A stretch of 64,000 nt of DNA from Candidatus Heimdallarchaeota archaeon LC_2 (GCA_001940725.1 MDVR01000006.1:88090-152089); one strand, 5' to 3'. Positions 44,037 through 53,729 are shown, numbered from the stretch's first letter. Numbers and translations are program-made. Notes: generated from the sequence alone by a model not told the origin.

Positions 44037-45197
44037 ATTATCTCTGAACGCGTAGCTATTGTTGGTGGCGGTCATGGTAGATTCGGAAAACGCAAAGATG
44101 CAGGAATTCGAGAATTAGCTCATGAAGCCGTTACAGACCTATTTAACGATTTAAAACTTGATAAAACAAGCGTAGATGCAACAGTAATTGGAATTGCTGC
44201 TGATGATTTTAATGGACAAGGAGCACCTGCAGCTGTTATTACTGATGAGATTGGTTTAGCCGACAAACCAACAATACGCATAGAATCAGCATGTGCAACA
44301 GGTACAGCATCAATTAAGACTGCTTATAGTTGGGTAAAATCAGGTATTCATGACTCAGTTCTTGTAATTGGAGTCGAAAAAATGACTGCTGTTAGCTCGG
44401 GTTATGCTACTCAATTAATGGCTAGAGCAGGAGATTTAAGATGGGAATATCCCTTTGGATGTTCATTCCCAGGTTATTATGCCTTAATGGCATCAGCACA
44501 TATGGCTGAATTTGGTACAACTCCTGAAATGCTATCTTCAATTGGAGTAAAAAATCACCATTATGGGGCAATGAATCCAAATGCGCATATTCAAAAAGAG
44601 GTTTCGCTGGAAGATGCCATGAGTGCAGTCCAAATAGCCTCACCTTTGAATTTGTATGATTGTTCATTGATTTCAGATGGTGCTGCTGCTGTATTAGTAA
44701 CCAAAGAGAGTATAGCGAAAAATTTCACTGATACTCCAATCTTCATTCGAGGAATTGGTTCTGGTTCCGATACTATGCAAATGTCAAGAAGGGAATCGAT
44801 GACTGGACTTGCGGGGGCAAGAAGAGCTGCACAGATTGCATATGAAATGGCAGGAATTACACCTGCCGATGTTGATATTGCAGAAGTACATGATTGTTTC
44901 ACTATTGCTGAAATCATGGCACTAGAAGATCTAGGATTTTATGAACCAGGACAAGCAGGACCTGCATCATTGGATCAACAATTGTACATCGGAGGAAAAA
45001 TCCCAACAAATGTTGATGGTGGCCTAAAAGCCAAAGGACACCCCCTCGGAGCCACAGGTGTTTCTCAAGCTGTTGAGATAAGAAAACATTTATTGGGAGA
45101 AAATGGAAAAAGACAAGTTGATGGAGCCGAAATCGGCCTCAGTCATAATGTAGGACAAACTGGGCAATTCGTTAATGTTGTCATTTATGATAGGTAA
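44037..45197 (+). CDS. Thiolase family protein with apparent non-AUG start
   Basis: The C-terminal part has thiolase motifs HDCFTIAE and KAKGHPLGATG, and further upstream are the nucleophile Cys in RIESACATGTASIKT and the N-terminal strand VAIVGGGHGRFGKRKD. That start lies upstream of the first in-frame ATG (44382), and no GTG or TTG is available before the in-frame stop at 44031. Aligned with the first thiolase (MSSDVAIVGAG), the initiator falls on ATC (44040) or the preceding ATT (44037); AAGGTGA lies at 44027-44033. The enzyme is of the archaeal type that forms a complex with the DUF35 protein next door, as in acetoacetyl-CoA/HMG-CoA synthesis. Confidence 0.88.
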   Translation: MISERVAIVGGGHGRFGKRKDAGIRELAHEAVTDLFNDLKLDKTSVDATVIGIAADDFNGQGAPAAVITDEIGLADKPTIRIESACATGTASIKTAYSWVKSGIHDSVLVIGVEKMTAVSSGYATQLMARAGDLRWEYPFGCSFPGYYALMASAHMAEFGTTPEMLSSIGVKNHHYGAMNPNAHIQKEVSLEDAMSAVQIASPLNLYDCSLISDGAAAVLVTKESIAKNFTDTPIFIRGIGSGSDTMQMSRRESMTGLAGARRAAQIAYEMAGITPADVDIAEVHDCFTIAEIMALEDLGFYEPGQAGPASLDQQLYIGGKIPTNVDGGLKAKGHPLGATGVSQAVEIRKHLLGENGKRQVDGAEIGLSHNVGQTGQFVNVVIYDR

Positions 45198-45216
45198 TAA
45201 GGAGGAAAAAAAATAA

Positions 45217-45615
45217 ATGAAATTTGGACACGTAACATCAGAAGAATATCCAGCTATTGTACAAGAATTTGCAGAAAACATCATGGAAGATAAATTTATT
45301 GGGAATAAATGTAAAACCTGTAGTGCTAAATACTTCCCTCCCAGGCGAGCATGCGAGAATTTACACTCTGAAATGGAAAATTTTGAAGTTTCCACGGATG
45401 CAACATTGAAAGCATTCACGATAATTCATTTTGCACCTGATAATATGGCAAGTAAAGCTCCGTACGTCATCGCTATTGGCGAATTGGAAGAAGGTATTAG
45501 AGTTCTAGCTCATCTTGTTGGAATTTCTGCTCAGCCTAAAGTAGGAATGAAAATGAAATTAAAATCTCAAAAATTAACAGAAGATCGATCTGTCTATAAA
45601 TTTACTCCAGCGTAG
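45217..45615 (+). CDS. DUF35 (OB-fold, zinc ribbon) thiolase partner
   Basis: The 132-residue protein has an N-terminal helix, a rubredoxin-like zinc segment NKCKTCSAKYFPPRRACENLH and a C-terminal OB-fold (TLKAFTIIHFAPDNMAS and VIAIGELEEGIRVLAHLVG). The last zinc position reads CENLH rather than CxxC, so a His may be the fourth ligand. In archaea, DUF35 proteins bridge acetoacetyl-CoA thiolase and HMG-CoA synthase. It begins 20 bp after the thiolase with a strong AAGGAGG site. Confidence 0.88.
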   Translation: MKFGHVTSEEYPAIVQEFAENIMEDKFIGNKCKTCSAKYFPPRRACENLHSEMENFEVSTDATLKAFTIIHFAPDNMASKAPYVIAIGELEEGIRVLAHLVGISAQPKVGMKMKLKSQKLTEDRSVYKFTPA

Positions 45616-45717
45616 AATTAAAACAAGAAATTTTCTAGTTTTAAAGTTCGCTATGAAAACCCTACAATATATCCATATCAAGAAAGAATTAATTAATGTT
45701 ACATCAATTATTTCATC

Positions 45718-46683
45718 TTAATTCTCTACCGCCACATTATTTTCTAAATCTGAAATTAGAGTCATTTTGTCTAAACACCATTTTCTAATACTACGATGGT
45801 AATAAATATATTTCTTGACCCTTAATTGTCGCATACCTTCATCAATTTCGGTTTTGCTATAATTAGGCATTAAGTCTATTATTTCATTTTTAGAAAGAGT
45901 CTTTTCATCTAGTAATTGAATAATTTTTTTCTGTACGGCCCTGGTAAGCTGCTTAACGAGTTCTCGAACTCTTCCACTATATTCCAATGGAAATTCATGA
46001 ATATCATAACTTTCCTCAGAATGAAAAGTATGATGAACTCGTTCAAAAATCATATTTTGTAAATCATTTAAAAACCATACGGGTGCACCTTTTACTCTGC
46101 CGACTCCAAATGGTTTTGCAACTCCAATTACAGATATTTCTATACTTCTTTTGGTTAATCTCAAACCATAATATGCCAAATATAATGAAATTGGTGTTAA
46201 GGAAAAAACGGCTGCTAGTTCAAAATTATCATACATTATTGAATATGATATTGTGACGATTCCAAGTAAACTTAAAAATAAGCTTGCGAATTGAAACGGA
46301 GCTCGAGAGTACGAAATTACAGCAATTTGATCTAGTGAGATTGATTTTATATTTGAAGTTTTAAGCATTTTTTCTACTATTGTCCGCCTTTCTATAATCA
46401 ACCGTTCACTGGTTAAATATATTAATTCTATATCTAATGAAAAATAAATAAGAATTAAAGCCGGTATGAGTAAAATTAAAAATAAAGGAGTAAGTGTGAA
46501 TGCTAGGATTATACTTGCAATTACTGAAAAGATGGTTAGAATAAGTATAATTTCACTGTAAAATATTATTTCAATCCCAGAAATGTATTCTTCATCTTTT
46601 ATTAAAATCTCGTCGATTTGTTTTTCATGATAATACTTACCAAAAACGAAACCTGTAATCTTATTACGTAATATTTTTCTCAA
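45718..46683 (-). CDS. Membrane protein with PH-like domain and C-terminal winged helix
   Basis: The 321-residue protein has two membrane helices near residues 40-85 (YSEIILILTIFSVIASIILA and LFLILLIPALILIYFSLDI), a bacterial-PH-like strand set (IYLTSERLIIERRTIVEKML, SISLDQIAVISYSR), two more helices, and a C-terminal winged helix (VQKKIIQLLDEKTLSKNEII, TEIDEGMRQLRVKKYIYYHR). The last part may bind DNA or protein. It overlaps the upstream 717-residue relative by 4 bp (ATGA), so they form one unit. Function unknown. Confidence 0.7.
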   Translation of the reverse strand: MRKILRNKITGFVFGKYYHEKQIDEILIKDEEYISGIEIIFYSEIILILTIFSVIASIILAFTLTPLFLILLIPALILIYFSLDIELIYLTSERLIIERRTIVEKMLKTSNIKSISLDQIAVISYSRAPFQFASLFLSLLGIVTISYSIMYDNFELAAVFSLTPISLYLAYYGLRLTKRSIEISVIGVAKPFGVGRVKGAPVWFLNDLQNMIFERVHHTFHSEESYDIHEFPLEYSGRVRELVKQLTRAVQKKIIQLLDEKTLSKNEIIDLMPNYSKTEIDEGMRQLRVKKYIYYHRSIRKWCLDKMTLISDLENNVAVEN

Positions 46684-48833
46684 TGTAATTCTCTCCCTTT
46701 GTTTAAAGCTTCATTGAAATCATTTAGATTTCTCATAAAAGGAATTGTAATGTTTCCAAAGCGTGTCAAAATAATTAAACTATATTTGGGTAAATTTTCA
46801 AAAAATGATTTTGTAGCAGGGATCAATGATCCAACCAAAATTAAACCAAAAATAAGCAGAATTAAATCATGGTTTACACCTTCTGTATAATTGAGCATAG
46901 ACTCATCTGCATTTAGAATAAATCCAGAAATAATAATTAATAGAAGATATTTCACAAACTCCTGAATTTTATTTGCAAAAGTTAGCCTAAATTGTGTTGC
47001 TAGCACAAATTCTAAACTTTGTTCCTGTATGGAACGTTCTGGCAATCTACCAAAAAATTGTGCTATTTTTCTGGGAAGAATTTCATCTACAAAAAATAGT
47101 CGATTTTTTAGAATTATCAATGATCGAAATCTTTGTATTAAGAGATTTAATCCAAGGAAAAGGATTAGATAGATTGAAAATAATAAAAAGAGGTATTTAA
47201 TTGCAGTTACAAAGGTGAAATAAATGATTACCATTGCGATAAAAGAAAATATTATTCCCAAATAAACACTACCCTTGCTAAATCTAAATTGTCCAATTTT
47301 GTTCCATCTTCCATATTCTATTTCTTCTTTATCTATGAAAGCATTTATCCCAATTTCATGAACCTTTTCTAGTGTTTCTATAGGATTTTTCACACCTCTA
47401 ACAGAATTACAAAGGCTTGCTACTTCAGTTTCATTTAAGATGTTTGGAAAAAATCGATTATAAAGCGTTTCTCGATTTTCTAAACGATGAGAAAAATTTA
47501 CTATAAAAACGGGTAATCTATAAAATAGTTCCATTGTACCTCCTCCAATTGAGGAAAATCTTAAACTTGTAAAATTTTTGTAGTTGAAAACAATATATAC
47601 AATAATAAATATTAAAATAAAAAAGGTAAAACCCGATGTGTTGTTCTCTCCTACAATAGCTGAGAAACCGAGTATAAGAATTAACAAGCCTAATACTGAA
47701 TTAAACTGAATAGCAGAGAAATTTGAATATGTAAAACCTTTAATTAGTTCATAAGGAAAATCTCGATATTGATAGATACGCTTTCCCCATAAACCTGATA
47801 TTTGTCTCATTTCTTCTTGATAAAGTAATCTATAATTAGTTGCTATTAACCTTCTGTACTTCTTTGCGAATACAAATGCAAACCAAATAAATATTAGATC
47901 CAGAATCTTAAGAAAGAAAATTATAAAATTATTGAAATTTGGAGTTATGATGATTGTGATAAACTGATTTAAGGACTCAATGAATAATATTAATGACAAT
48001 AATCCTATGATCTGTGATTTTCTCTCAATTAATCCAATAGATGCTTCTGCTTTTACTTCTTCATTTTCCAATAAAGGTAAATCCCAGTACCATTCCTTGT
48101 CGGATTCTTTAATCCTTTGTTTCCGTCCTACTGCAAATAGGGCATTTGTTAATTCTTCATGTATCCCTGTAGATAAAGATACTTGATGACCACCAATTGT
48201 TGAAAGTAACATTTGCTTTCTCCTTGGTAATCCAAATATAATTAATGCCATTGCAGGAATAATTGCAATCAGACTAGAGAATAATGCAGTTGATTTGAAA
48301 GGGTCAAGTAGCAACTCCATTAGATTAAAGCCCATGGTTTCGTAGTTATCAACAGTTGATAAAAAACCGAATATCAAGAGAAACATCCTCATTATTAATG
48401 GGATGGGAATAATTCCGGTTAAATAAAATTCAAGTAATGGAATGCTAAAAACCGTGAGAATTGAAAAACCAACAGTTACAGGGACTAATTTAAATCTTGG
48501 AGCTATTTGTTGTGTATCTAGAGTATCCAAATTAAAAGATATTAAAGTTGAGAAACGCCCGATATTCCAGTATTGATGGCGTAGGATTAATCTCTTATTA
48601 GACAGGATTATTTCCCATGGTTTTATAAAATAGGGATAAAACACTAAGACGATTATAAAATACAAAACAAACACTAAAGGTGATAAAAACTTCAAAACAA
48701 ATGGTATTGATCCGATAATAAGTGAGAGATAAAGAAATATTCTTGTGTAAAATACTTCTTGAACGCTAGTTCTGTGGATATTCCTCTCATGTGTTATTGG
48801 TAATGCCCAATCAACATTAAGTTTGGTATACAA
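46680..48833 (-). CDS. Large membrane protein with several PH-like repeats
   Basis: The 717-residue protein has about a dozen membrane helices in pairs, each pair followed by a PH-like strand segment: ILSNKRLILRHQYWNIGRF, IATNYRLLYQEEMRQISGLW and ILKNRLFFVDEILPRKIAQF. Each repeat begins with the Asn-x-Arg-Leu pattern of bPH2 domains. It appears built by internal duplication of the unit seen once in the downstream gene. No enzyme motif is seen. A role in membrane organisation or transport is guesswork. Confidence 0.7.
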   Translation of the reverse strand: MYTKLNVDWALPITHERNIHRTSVQEVFYTRIFLYLSLIIGSIPFVLKFLSPLVFVLYFIIVLVFYPYFIKPWEIILSNKRLILRHQYWNIGRFSTLISFNLDTLDTQQIAPRFKLVPVTVGFSILTVFSIPLLEFYLTGIIPIPLIMRMFLLIFGFLSTVDNYETMGFNLMELLLDPFKSTALFSSLIAIIPAMALIIFGLPRRKQMLLSTIGGHQVSLSTGIHEELTNALFAVGRKQRIKESDKEWYWDLPLLENEEVKAEASIGLIERKSQIIGLLSLILFIESLNQFITIIITPNFNNFIIFFLKILDLIFIWFAFVFAKKYRRLIATNYRLLYQEEMRQISGLWGKRIYQYRDFPYELIKGFTYSNFSAIQFNSVLGLLILILGFSAIVGENNTSGFTFFILIFIIVYIVFNYKNFTSLRFSSIGGGTMELFYRLPVFIVNFSHRLENRETLYNRFFPNILNETEVASLCNSVRGVKNPIETLEKVHEIGINAFIDKEEIEYGRWNKIGQFRFSKGSVYLGIIFSFIAMVIIYFTFVTAIKYLFLLFSIYLILFLGLNLLIQRFRSLIILKNRLFFVDEILPRKIAQFFGRLPERSIQEQSLEFVLATQFRLTFANKIQEFVKYLLLIIISGFILNADESMLNYTEGVNHDLILLIFGLILVGSLIPATKSFFENLPKYSLIILTRFGNITIPFMRNLNDFNEALNKGRELH

Positions 48834-49174
48834 TCAGTAAATTCTATCATATGATAACTTAAAAACAGTGACTAAGAATAATCAATCAAAGGATGTTCAA
48901 ATTGATATATAAAAACTCTTTAGGTTTTTAAGAAATTTAGCTTCAAAAAACAACCTTGATTTTTGATTCTAGAAGCGCTATTTTTTGCAACTTGAACTTC
49001 TGACATATTAAATGAAGAAAAAATCTCATTCATTTTTACCTTGATATTGATTCGCATTTAATAGATTCAAAGGTCAGAACATTCAATTAACCTAGCCAGT
49101 AATTTCAATCTCATTGATTATATAACTTAGAATCTTCGCGAAATTTTATTAAGTATATTTGATATTTCATTTAT
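48834..49174. other. Intergenic gap without a supported gene
   Basis: This 341-bp AT-rich gap separates divergent genes. It contains a 45-codon minus-strand frame (48920-49057) with no ribosome-binding site, judged accidental. Promoters for both flanking genes must lie here; a TATA-like TTAAGTATATTT about 20-30 bp before the IMP dehydrogenase start is the best candidate. No RNA gene is recognisable. Confidence 0.4.
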
Positions 49175-50656
49175 GTGGAACATAAACCATTCTTTGAAAA
49201 TACATCAACTACTGATTTCAGAAAGTTAGATTTGCCTCTAGCTCTGACTTTTGATGATGTATTACTTGTACCGAATCATTCGCCTGTAAGTTCCCGCAAG
49301 AATTGTAATACAACTACGTTGTTAACAAGAAAAATCCCACTGTCAATTCCAATAATTAGTTCTAATATGGATACGGTTACGGAGACAGCAATGGCTATAT
49401 CTATGGCAAGAGAGGGTGGAATAGGAATTATTCATCGATTTATGACAATTGAGGAACAAGTCAAACAGGTAAATTCCGTGAAGAGATCTGAAAGTATCCT
49501 AATAGAAAATCCATACACATTACCTAAAACGGCTCAATTGCAAGATGTGTGGCAATTGCAGAAAGAAAAATCGATATCTAGTATCTTAGTAGTAGAGAAT
49601 AATAGAAAGCTTGTAGGAATACTAACCGCAAGAGATTTGTTATTTGAGGAAGACCCCAATACAGAGATTTCAGAACTAATGACAAAAGACTTGATAATTG
49701 CTTCCCCAAATATTGAATTATCAGAAGCTAAGGAATTACTTCATAAAAATAGAATCGAGAAATTACCCTTAGTTGATACTGAAGGCCATTTGAAAGGATT
49801 AATTACTTCAAAAGATCTCACAAAAGCTAAATTATGGCCAAACGCAACCAAAGACGAAAAAGGTAGATTAAGAGTCGGGGCTGCTATTGGGGTGAAAAAT
49901 GAATTTCTTGAGAGAGCTAATCAATTATTTAACGCTGAATGCGATGTAATTGTGGTTGATGTAGCTCACGGCCACTCAGATTTGGTTATACATACAATAA
50001 AATCATTACGGAAAGAGTTTGGAGATGATGTACAACTTATTGCAGGAAACGTAGCTACAGCAGATGGCACATCTGAACTTATCTCTCAAGGAGTTGATGC
50101 GGTAAAAGTTGGGGTTGGCCCTGGATCTATTTGTATTACTAGGATAGTCGCAGGAGCTGGAGTTCCACAGCTTACTGCGATAAATGATTCATTTATCGTA
50201 GCAAAAGATGAAAAGATACCGTTAGTTGGAGATGGAGGAATTCGGACATCTGGAGACATCGCAAAAGCGATTGCTGTGGGTGCATCTACTGTGATGTTAG
50301 GAAATTTGCTTGCTGGAACAACTGAATCGCCAGGGGTTCCTGTAACAAGAAACGGACGTCGAGTAAAAATTATTCGTGGGATGGCTTCTTTAGGAGCAAG
50401 TCTTGGTAGAGATAAACGAACGACCGGATCAGTAGATGATGAATTTAGTAATATCATACCAGAAGGAGTTGAAGCTATTGTCCCATTTAGGGGAGCAACC
50501 AAAGAAATTCTCCAACAGCTTGTTGGTGGACTACAATCAGGTATGAGTTATGTTGGTGCAACAACGATACCTGATATGTGGGAATTAGCAAAATTTACTA
50601 GAATAACTCAAGCAGGAAAGCTTGAAAGTAAAAGTCATGATGTAGAAAAAGTTTGA
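49175..50656 (+). CDS. guaB: IMP dehydrogenase
   Basis: The 493-residue enzyme has a TIM barrel with two CBS domains inserted (residues about 108-225; ISSILVVENNRKLVGILTAR and IEKLPLVDTEGHLKGLIT). The catalytic Cys is in VGPGSICITRIVAGAGVPQ, the phosphate site in GDGGIRTSGDIAKAI and the mobile flap near GRRVKIIRGMASLGA. It oxidises IMP to XMP, committing purines to GMP. The start is GTG at 49175, since the overlapping ATG at 49173 is out of frame. Length is typical. Confidence 0.95.
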   Translation: MEHKPFFENTSTTDFRKLDLPLALTFDDVLLVPNHSPVSSRKNCNTTTLLTRKIPLSIPIISSNMDTVTETAMAISMAREGGIGIIHRFMTIEEQVKQVNSVKRSESILIENPYTLPKTAQLQDVWQLQKEKSISSILVVENNRKLVGILTARDLLFEEDPNTEISELMTKDLIIASPNIELSEAKELLHKNRIEKLPLVDTEGHLKGLITSKDLTKAKLWPNATKDEKGRLRVGAAIGVKNEFLERANQLFNAECDVIVVDVAHGHSDLVIHTIKSLRKEFGDDVQLIAGNVATADGTSELISQGVDAVKVGVGPGSICITRIVAGAGVPQLTAINDSFIVAKDEKIPLVGDGGIRTSGDIAKAIAVGASTVMLGNLLAGTTESPGVPVTRNGRRVKIIRGMASLGASLGRDKRTTGSVDDEFSNIIPEGVEAIVPFRGATKEILQQLVGGLQSGMSYVGATTIPDMWELAKFTRITQAGKLESKSHDVEKV

Positions 50657-50823
50657 TTCTAATAAAGTAAAATTCATTCAAATATATTATTTTTGCTCAA
50701 TTCTGTTAAAATTTAAATACTGTAGTATGTAAATCAAAAATGAGATAGATTGTATATCTCAGTTGTATGTAAGTTATTATTTAAAATGTCAAAATTTGAT
50801 GCGAGTTTGTCTTGGGATTATTA

Positions 50824-51996
50824 ATGAAAAAGAATGTAATTCTCGTTTTAGTATTACTTTTTGCGCCGTCATTTAGTCTAACAAATGTTGGTGCCGAACA
50901 AAAAGAGATTACATATATCGTAATCTATGATGAAGCACATCTACAGTTTTTCACACATGAATTAATGAATACAGCTTTAACTAGCTTAAATTCTACATTT
51001 GATACTGATAGTATTGATGTTACAATAGATCTAGTAATTAATGAAGAATCATTCACAGCTTCTAATGTTCAAGGAGCTGATTTGATAATTATTCCTAGCC
51101 CAAATTTGGACGAAGACAAAAGAACCAATGCAGTGATCGGTGAAAATACAGCCTTAAGCATCCACATTAAGAACGGAGGTAGTGTGTTTTACTTAGCAAA
51201 TCCTTACTCAACTAATACTTCAATCGCTTCACACGTTGAAGCTTTATCGATCGATCGATTATTAGCACCTGAAGTCGGAAGTGAGGTAATGTTGGGAAAT
51301 GTTGAAGTTATAGATAATGACAATGCAACCATACTTATTGATGATGACAACAATGATGGAAATAATAGTCATATATATCTTGACCAAGATAATATTCAAT
51401 TTGATTCGTGGAATAACGAATTAAACACCATCTCTAAAGTCCTTTACTATGGTGCAGCTCTTACTTCCGTACGTAGTACTTCTGCATATGGTAATGCATC
51501 TAAATACACCTACGCAATTGATCAGGAATATACTATTAAAAATCCAGATGGTGATGGTCATAAATGGGTTTCAGGGAACTCATTTGGAGAAAATGATGGT
51601 AGGTCAATTTTAATCGGATCAACAATAATGTTTTCAGATTATCAATATAATGATTCATCCTCTTGGGTGGATGTTGAAGACAATTTAGCTCTATTTCAAA
51701 ATTTGGTAGCTTGGTTGTTGAAGATAACTCCGTTAAATATTCCTCAAGAAACGATTGATAATGATTTTAGCTACTTTTTAACAACTAATATTTTATTAGG
51801 TATTCTTATTCCTTTAGCATTTATTTCCTTAGTATTTGGCATATTGCTTCGTTCAAAGAGTTTAACGTTTAGTCGAATCTTTGATTTCAAAGTTAAAAGA
51901 AAGAAAGTGACCAAAAAAGCTACAAAAGAAACGAAGAAGACAACTAAGAAAACTACGAAAAAAGCAACTAAAAAGACACGTCGAAAGAGAAGTTAA
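50824..51996 (+). CDS. Exported membrane-anchored protein with cytosolic lysine-rich tail
   Basis: From the ATG at 50824 the protein (about 390 residues) starts with a signal peptide KKNVILVLVLLFAPSFSL. The extracellular part contains a fold like GATase/ThuA or ABC-type IFT52-like DUF4350 domains (ADLIIIPSPNLDEDKR, NGGSVFYLANPYS). A single membrane helix (ILLGILIPLAFISLVFGILL) follows, then a tail of about 40 residues with KKVTKKATKETKKTTKK, resembling the tail of the DNA glycosylase. The tail faces the cytoplasm by the topology and may bind DNA or acidic partners. Family identity is uncertain. Confidence 0.65.
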   Translation: MKKNVILVLVLLFAPSFSLTNVGAEQKEITYIVIYDEAHLQFFTHELMNTALTSLNSTFDTDSIDVTIDLVINEESFTASNVQGADLIIIPSPNLDEDKRTNAVIGENTALSIHIKNGGSVFYLANPYSTNTSIASHVEALSIDRLLAPEVGSEVMLGNVEVIDNDNATILIDDDNNDGNNSHIYLDQDNIQFDSWNNELNTISKVLYYGAALTSVRSTSAYGNASKYTYAIDQEYTIKNPDGDGHKWVSGNSFGENDGRSILIGSTIMFSDYQYNDSSSWVDVEDNLALFQNLVAWLLKITPLNIPQETIDNDFSYFLTTNILLGILIPLAFISLVFGILLRSKSLTFSRIFDFKVKRKKVTKKATKETKKTTKKTTKKATKKTRRKRS

Positions 51997-52697
51997 AAAA
52001 AAGGTATTCCTTTTTTAATTGCTAACAAATATGGATTATTTTCAATTTCAGTTCCCATATCAGTTAGGCCTCCATGTCCAGGATAAAGAGCTGAATGTTT
52101 AGGTAAAATATCCATTATTTTAATCAACGACGACTTCATATCGTCACCATTTGCAAAAGGTAAATCAAATCGTCCGATGGCACCTTGAAAAATCAAATCA
52201 CCGACAAATGCTGAATCTAAACTCAATTTTGAATTGATACTATCTTTTTTTTCTATTAACTGAAATACTGCAGAACCAGGGGAGTGCCCTGGAGTATGTA
52301 TCACTTTATATTTCATCCCTGCCATTTCTAAGATATCTCCTTCTTTTACCCATCTGTCTGGCTCCCTATATTCTAAAGGTGGAAGACCCCATTGGGTTAC
52401 CATTCGATTCAAAAAAGGCTCGACTGCTGGTTTTTCTGCCTCATGTAAGTAAACTTTAGCACCCTCTACTACTTTTATTACATCTGCTGCCCATCCAAGA
52501 TGGTCAAAATGACCATGCGTCACAACCACATGTTTAATTTCAATATCATTTTCAAGAAGTCGTTGAGCGATTTTCGGAGCTTCTGGACCACCGGGATCTA
52601 CTAAAACAGCCTCATCGGGCTTTCCAAATACATAACAATTTGTTTCAACATAGCCAATAACATGATGCTCCCAAATAGAATGTGGTATTTCAGACAT
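51993..52697 (-). CDS. MBL-fold metallo-hydrolase (glyoxalase II-like)
   Basis: The 234-residue protein has the HxHxDH motif in THGHFDHLGW, a second metal His in HTPGHSPGSAVF, the bridging Asp in VGDLIFQGAIGRFD, and the last His in LYPGHGG. It fits hydroxyacylglutathione hydrolase-like enzymes that cleave thioesters; other MBL substrates are possible. It lies 9 bp after the class II HDAC gene, so both are likely co-transcribed, and its end overlaps the convergent membrane-protein gene by 4 bp. Confidence 0.9.
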   Translation of the reverse strand: MSEIPHSIWEHHVIGYVETNCYVFGKPDEAVLVDPGGPEAPKIAQRLLENDIEIKHVVVTHGHFDHLGWAADVIKVVEGAKVYLHEAEKPAVEPFLNRMVTQWGLPPLEYREPDRWVKEGDILEMAGMKYKVIHTPGHSPGSAVFQLIEKKDSINSKLSLDSAFVGDLIFQGAIGRFDLPFANGDDMKSSLIKIMDILPKHSALYPGHGGLTDMGTEIENNPYLLAIKKGIPFF

Positions 52698-52706
52698 AAA
52701 TTTTCC

Positions 52707-53729
52707 TCAAATATCAAACCAGTGATTTCTTTGAATTCCTTTTACTTCTCTGAGTACCTGCTCAAATCGGTAATGAAGATTTGGCTTGATAATACTATCT
52801 TGTTTAAAATCAATTAAGCCTGAAAAGAATTTTTCAGTTGCTATTCCTAGCTCGTGGTATTTGTAACCACCTTCTAACATAACACCCACTCTTTTTTTGC
52901 ATAATTTATTTCCTAACTCCCCAATTCTTTTCCCTATTTCAAAATAACCATCAGGGGTCATTGAAAGGACACCATAAGGATCATCTTCTAATGCATCGAG
53001 TCCTAATGATACCAATATCGCATCAGGTTTGTATTGTTCAACAATGGGTGCAATTACTTCATCAAAACCTACCAACCAATCTTCATCTGTTGTTTTTATT
53101 GGTAATGGAATATTAACTGTTTTACCTATCCCATCCCCATGTCCTATATCTGCAGAATAACCAGTACCGGGAAATGCAACTGCGGGATCTGCATGCATTG
53201 AGGTATATAATACATTATGCTCCAGGTAGAATAAATCTTGTGTGCCGTTTCCATGATGATGGTCCACATCAATTATCGCAATACGTCTAAAATTTTGTTT
53301 TAACAATGTATTTGCTGTAATTGCAATATTATTAAAGAAACAAAAGCCCATTGCAGTATCAAAAGTAGAATGATGCCCTGGTGGCCTTAACATTCCAAAT
53401 TGAGAGGATCGACCCTTAATATGATCTGCGACCTGTATAGCCCCACCTACAGCAGTTAATGCAGCATCATAAGTAAATTCATTTGCAATTGTATCCATTG
53501 TGAACATTGTTTGCGGTGTCTGTGACGAGGCTTCTATTGCAGTATACAGATCTGGAGAATGTATTTCAACAATATCTTCTTTTGATGCTGTTTTTGCATC
53601 TATAAACTTTGTATCAAGTTTTGAATTTCTTAAATGATCTTCAATTAATTTTATCCTTGTAGGGGCTTCTAAGTGAGTTTCACCCATAAAATGTTTCAAG
53701 CTATTATCATGTCTAAATACTTGAAGCAC
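52707..53729 (-). CDS. Class II-like histone deacetylase / acetylpolyamine amidohydrolase family
   Basis: The 340-residue protein shows MLRPPGHHSTFDTAMGFCFF (catalytic His pair), IIDVDHHHGNGTQDLFY (zinc Asp and His), SMHADPAVAFPGTG, SLGLDALEDDPYG (zinc Asp), and MLEGGYKYHE with the catalytic Tyr. It is a zinc deacetylase acting on acetyl-lysine, acetylpolyamines or other amides. The layout differs from the class I-like enzyme at 35419, so the organism has two separate types. It is followed by the MBL hydrolase in the same operon. Confidence 0.92.
   Translation of the reverse strand: MLQVFRHDNSLKHFMGETHLEAPTRIKLIEDHLRNSKLDTKFIDAKTASKEDIVEIHSPDLYTAIEASSQTPQTMFTMDTIANEFTYDAALTAVGGAIQVADHIKGRSSQFGMLRPPGHHSTFDTAMGFCFFNNIAITANTLLKQNFRRIAIIDVDHHHGNGTQDLFYLEHNVLYTSMHADPAVAFPGTGYSADIGHGDGIGKTVNIPLPIKTTDEDWLVGFDEVIAPIVEQYKPDAILVSLGLDALEDDPYGVLSMTPDGYFEIGKRIGELGNKLCKKRVGVMLEGGYKYHELGIATEKFFSGLIDFKQDSIIKPNLHYRFEQVLREVKGIQRNHWFDI

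Noticed and set aside
48920..49057. 45-codon minus-strand frame starting MRINIKVKMNEIFSSF
   Set aside because: No Shine-Dalgarno, no recognisable domain, and it lies in a divergent promoter gap of AT-rich DNA.
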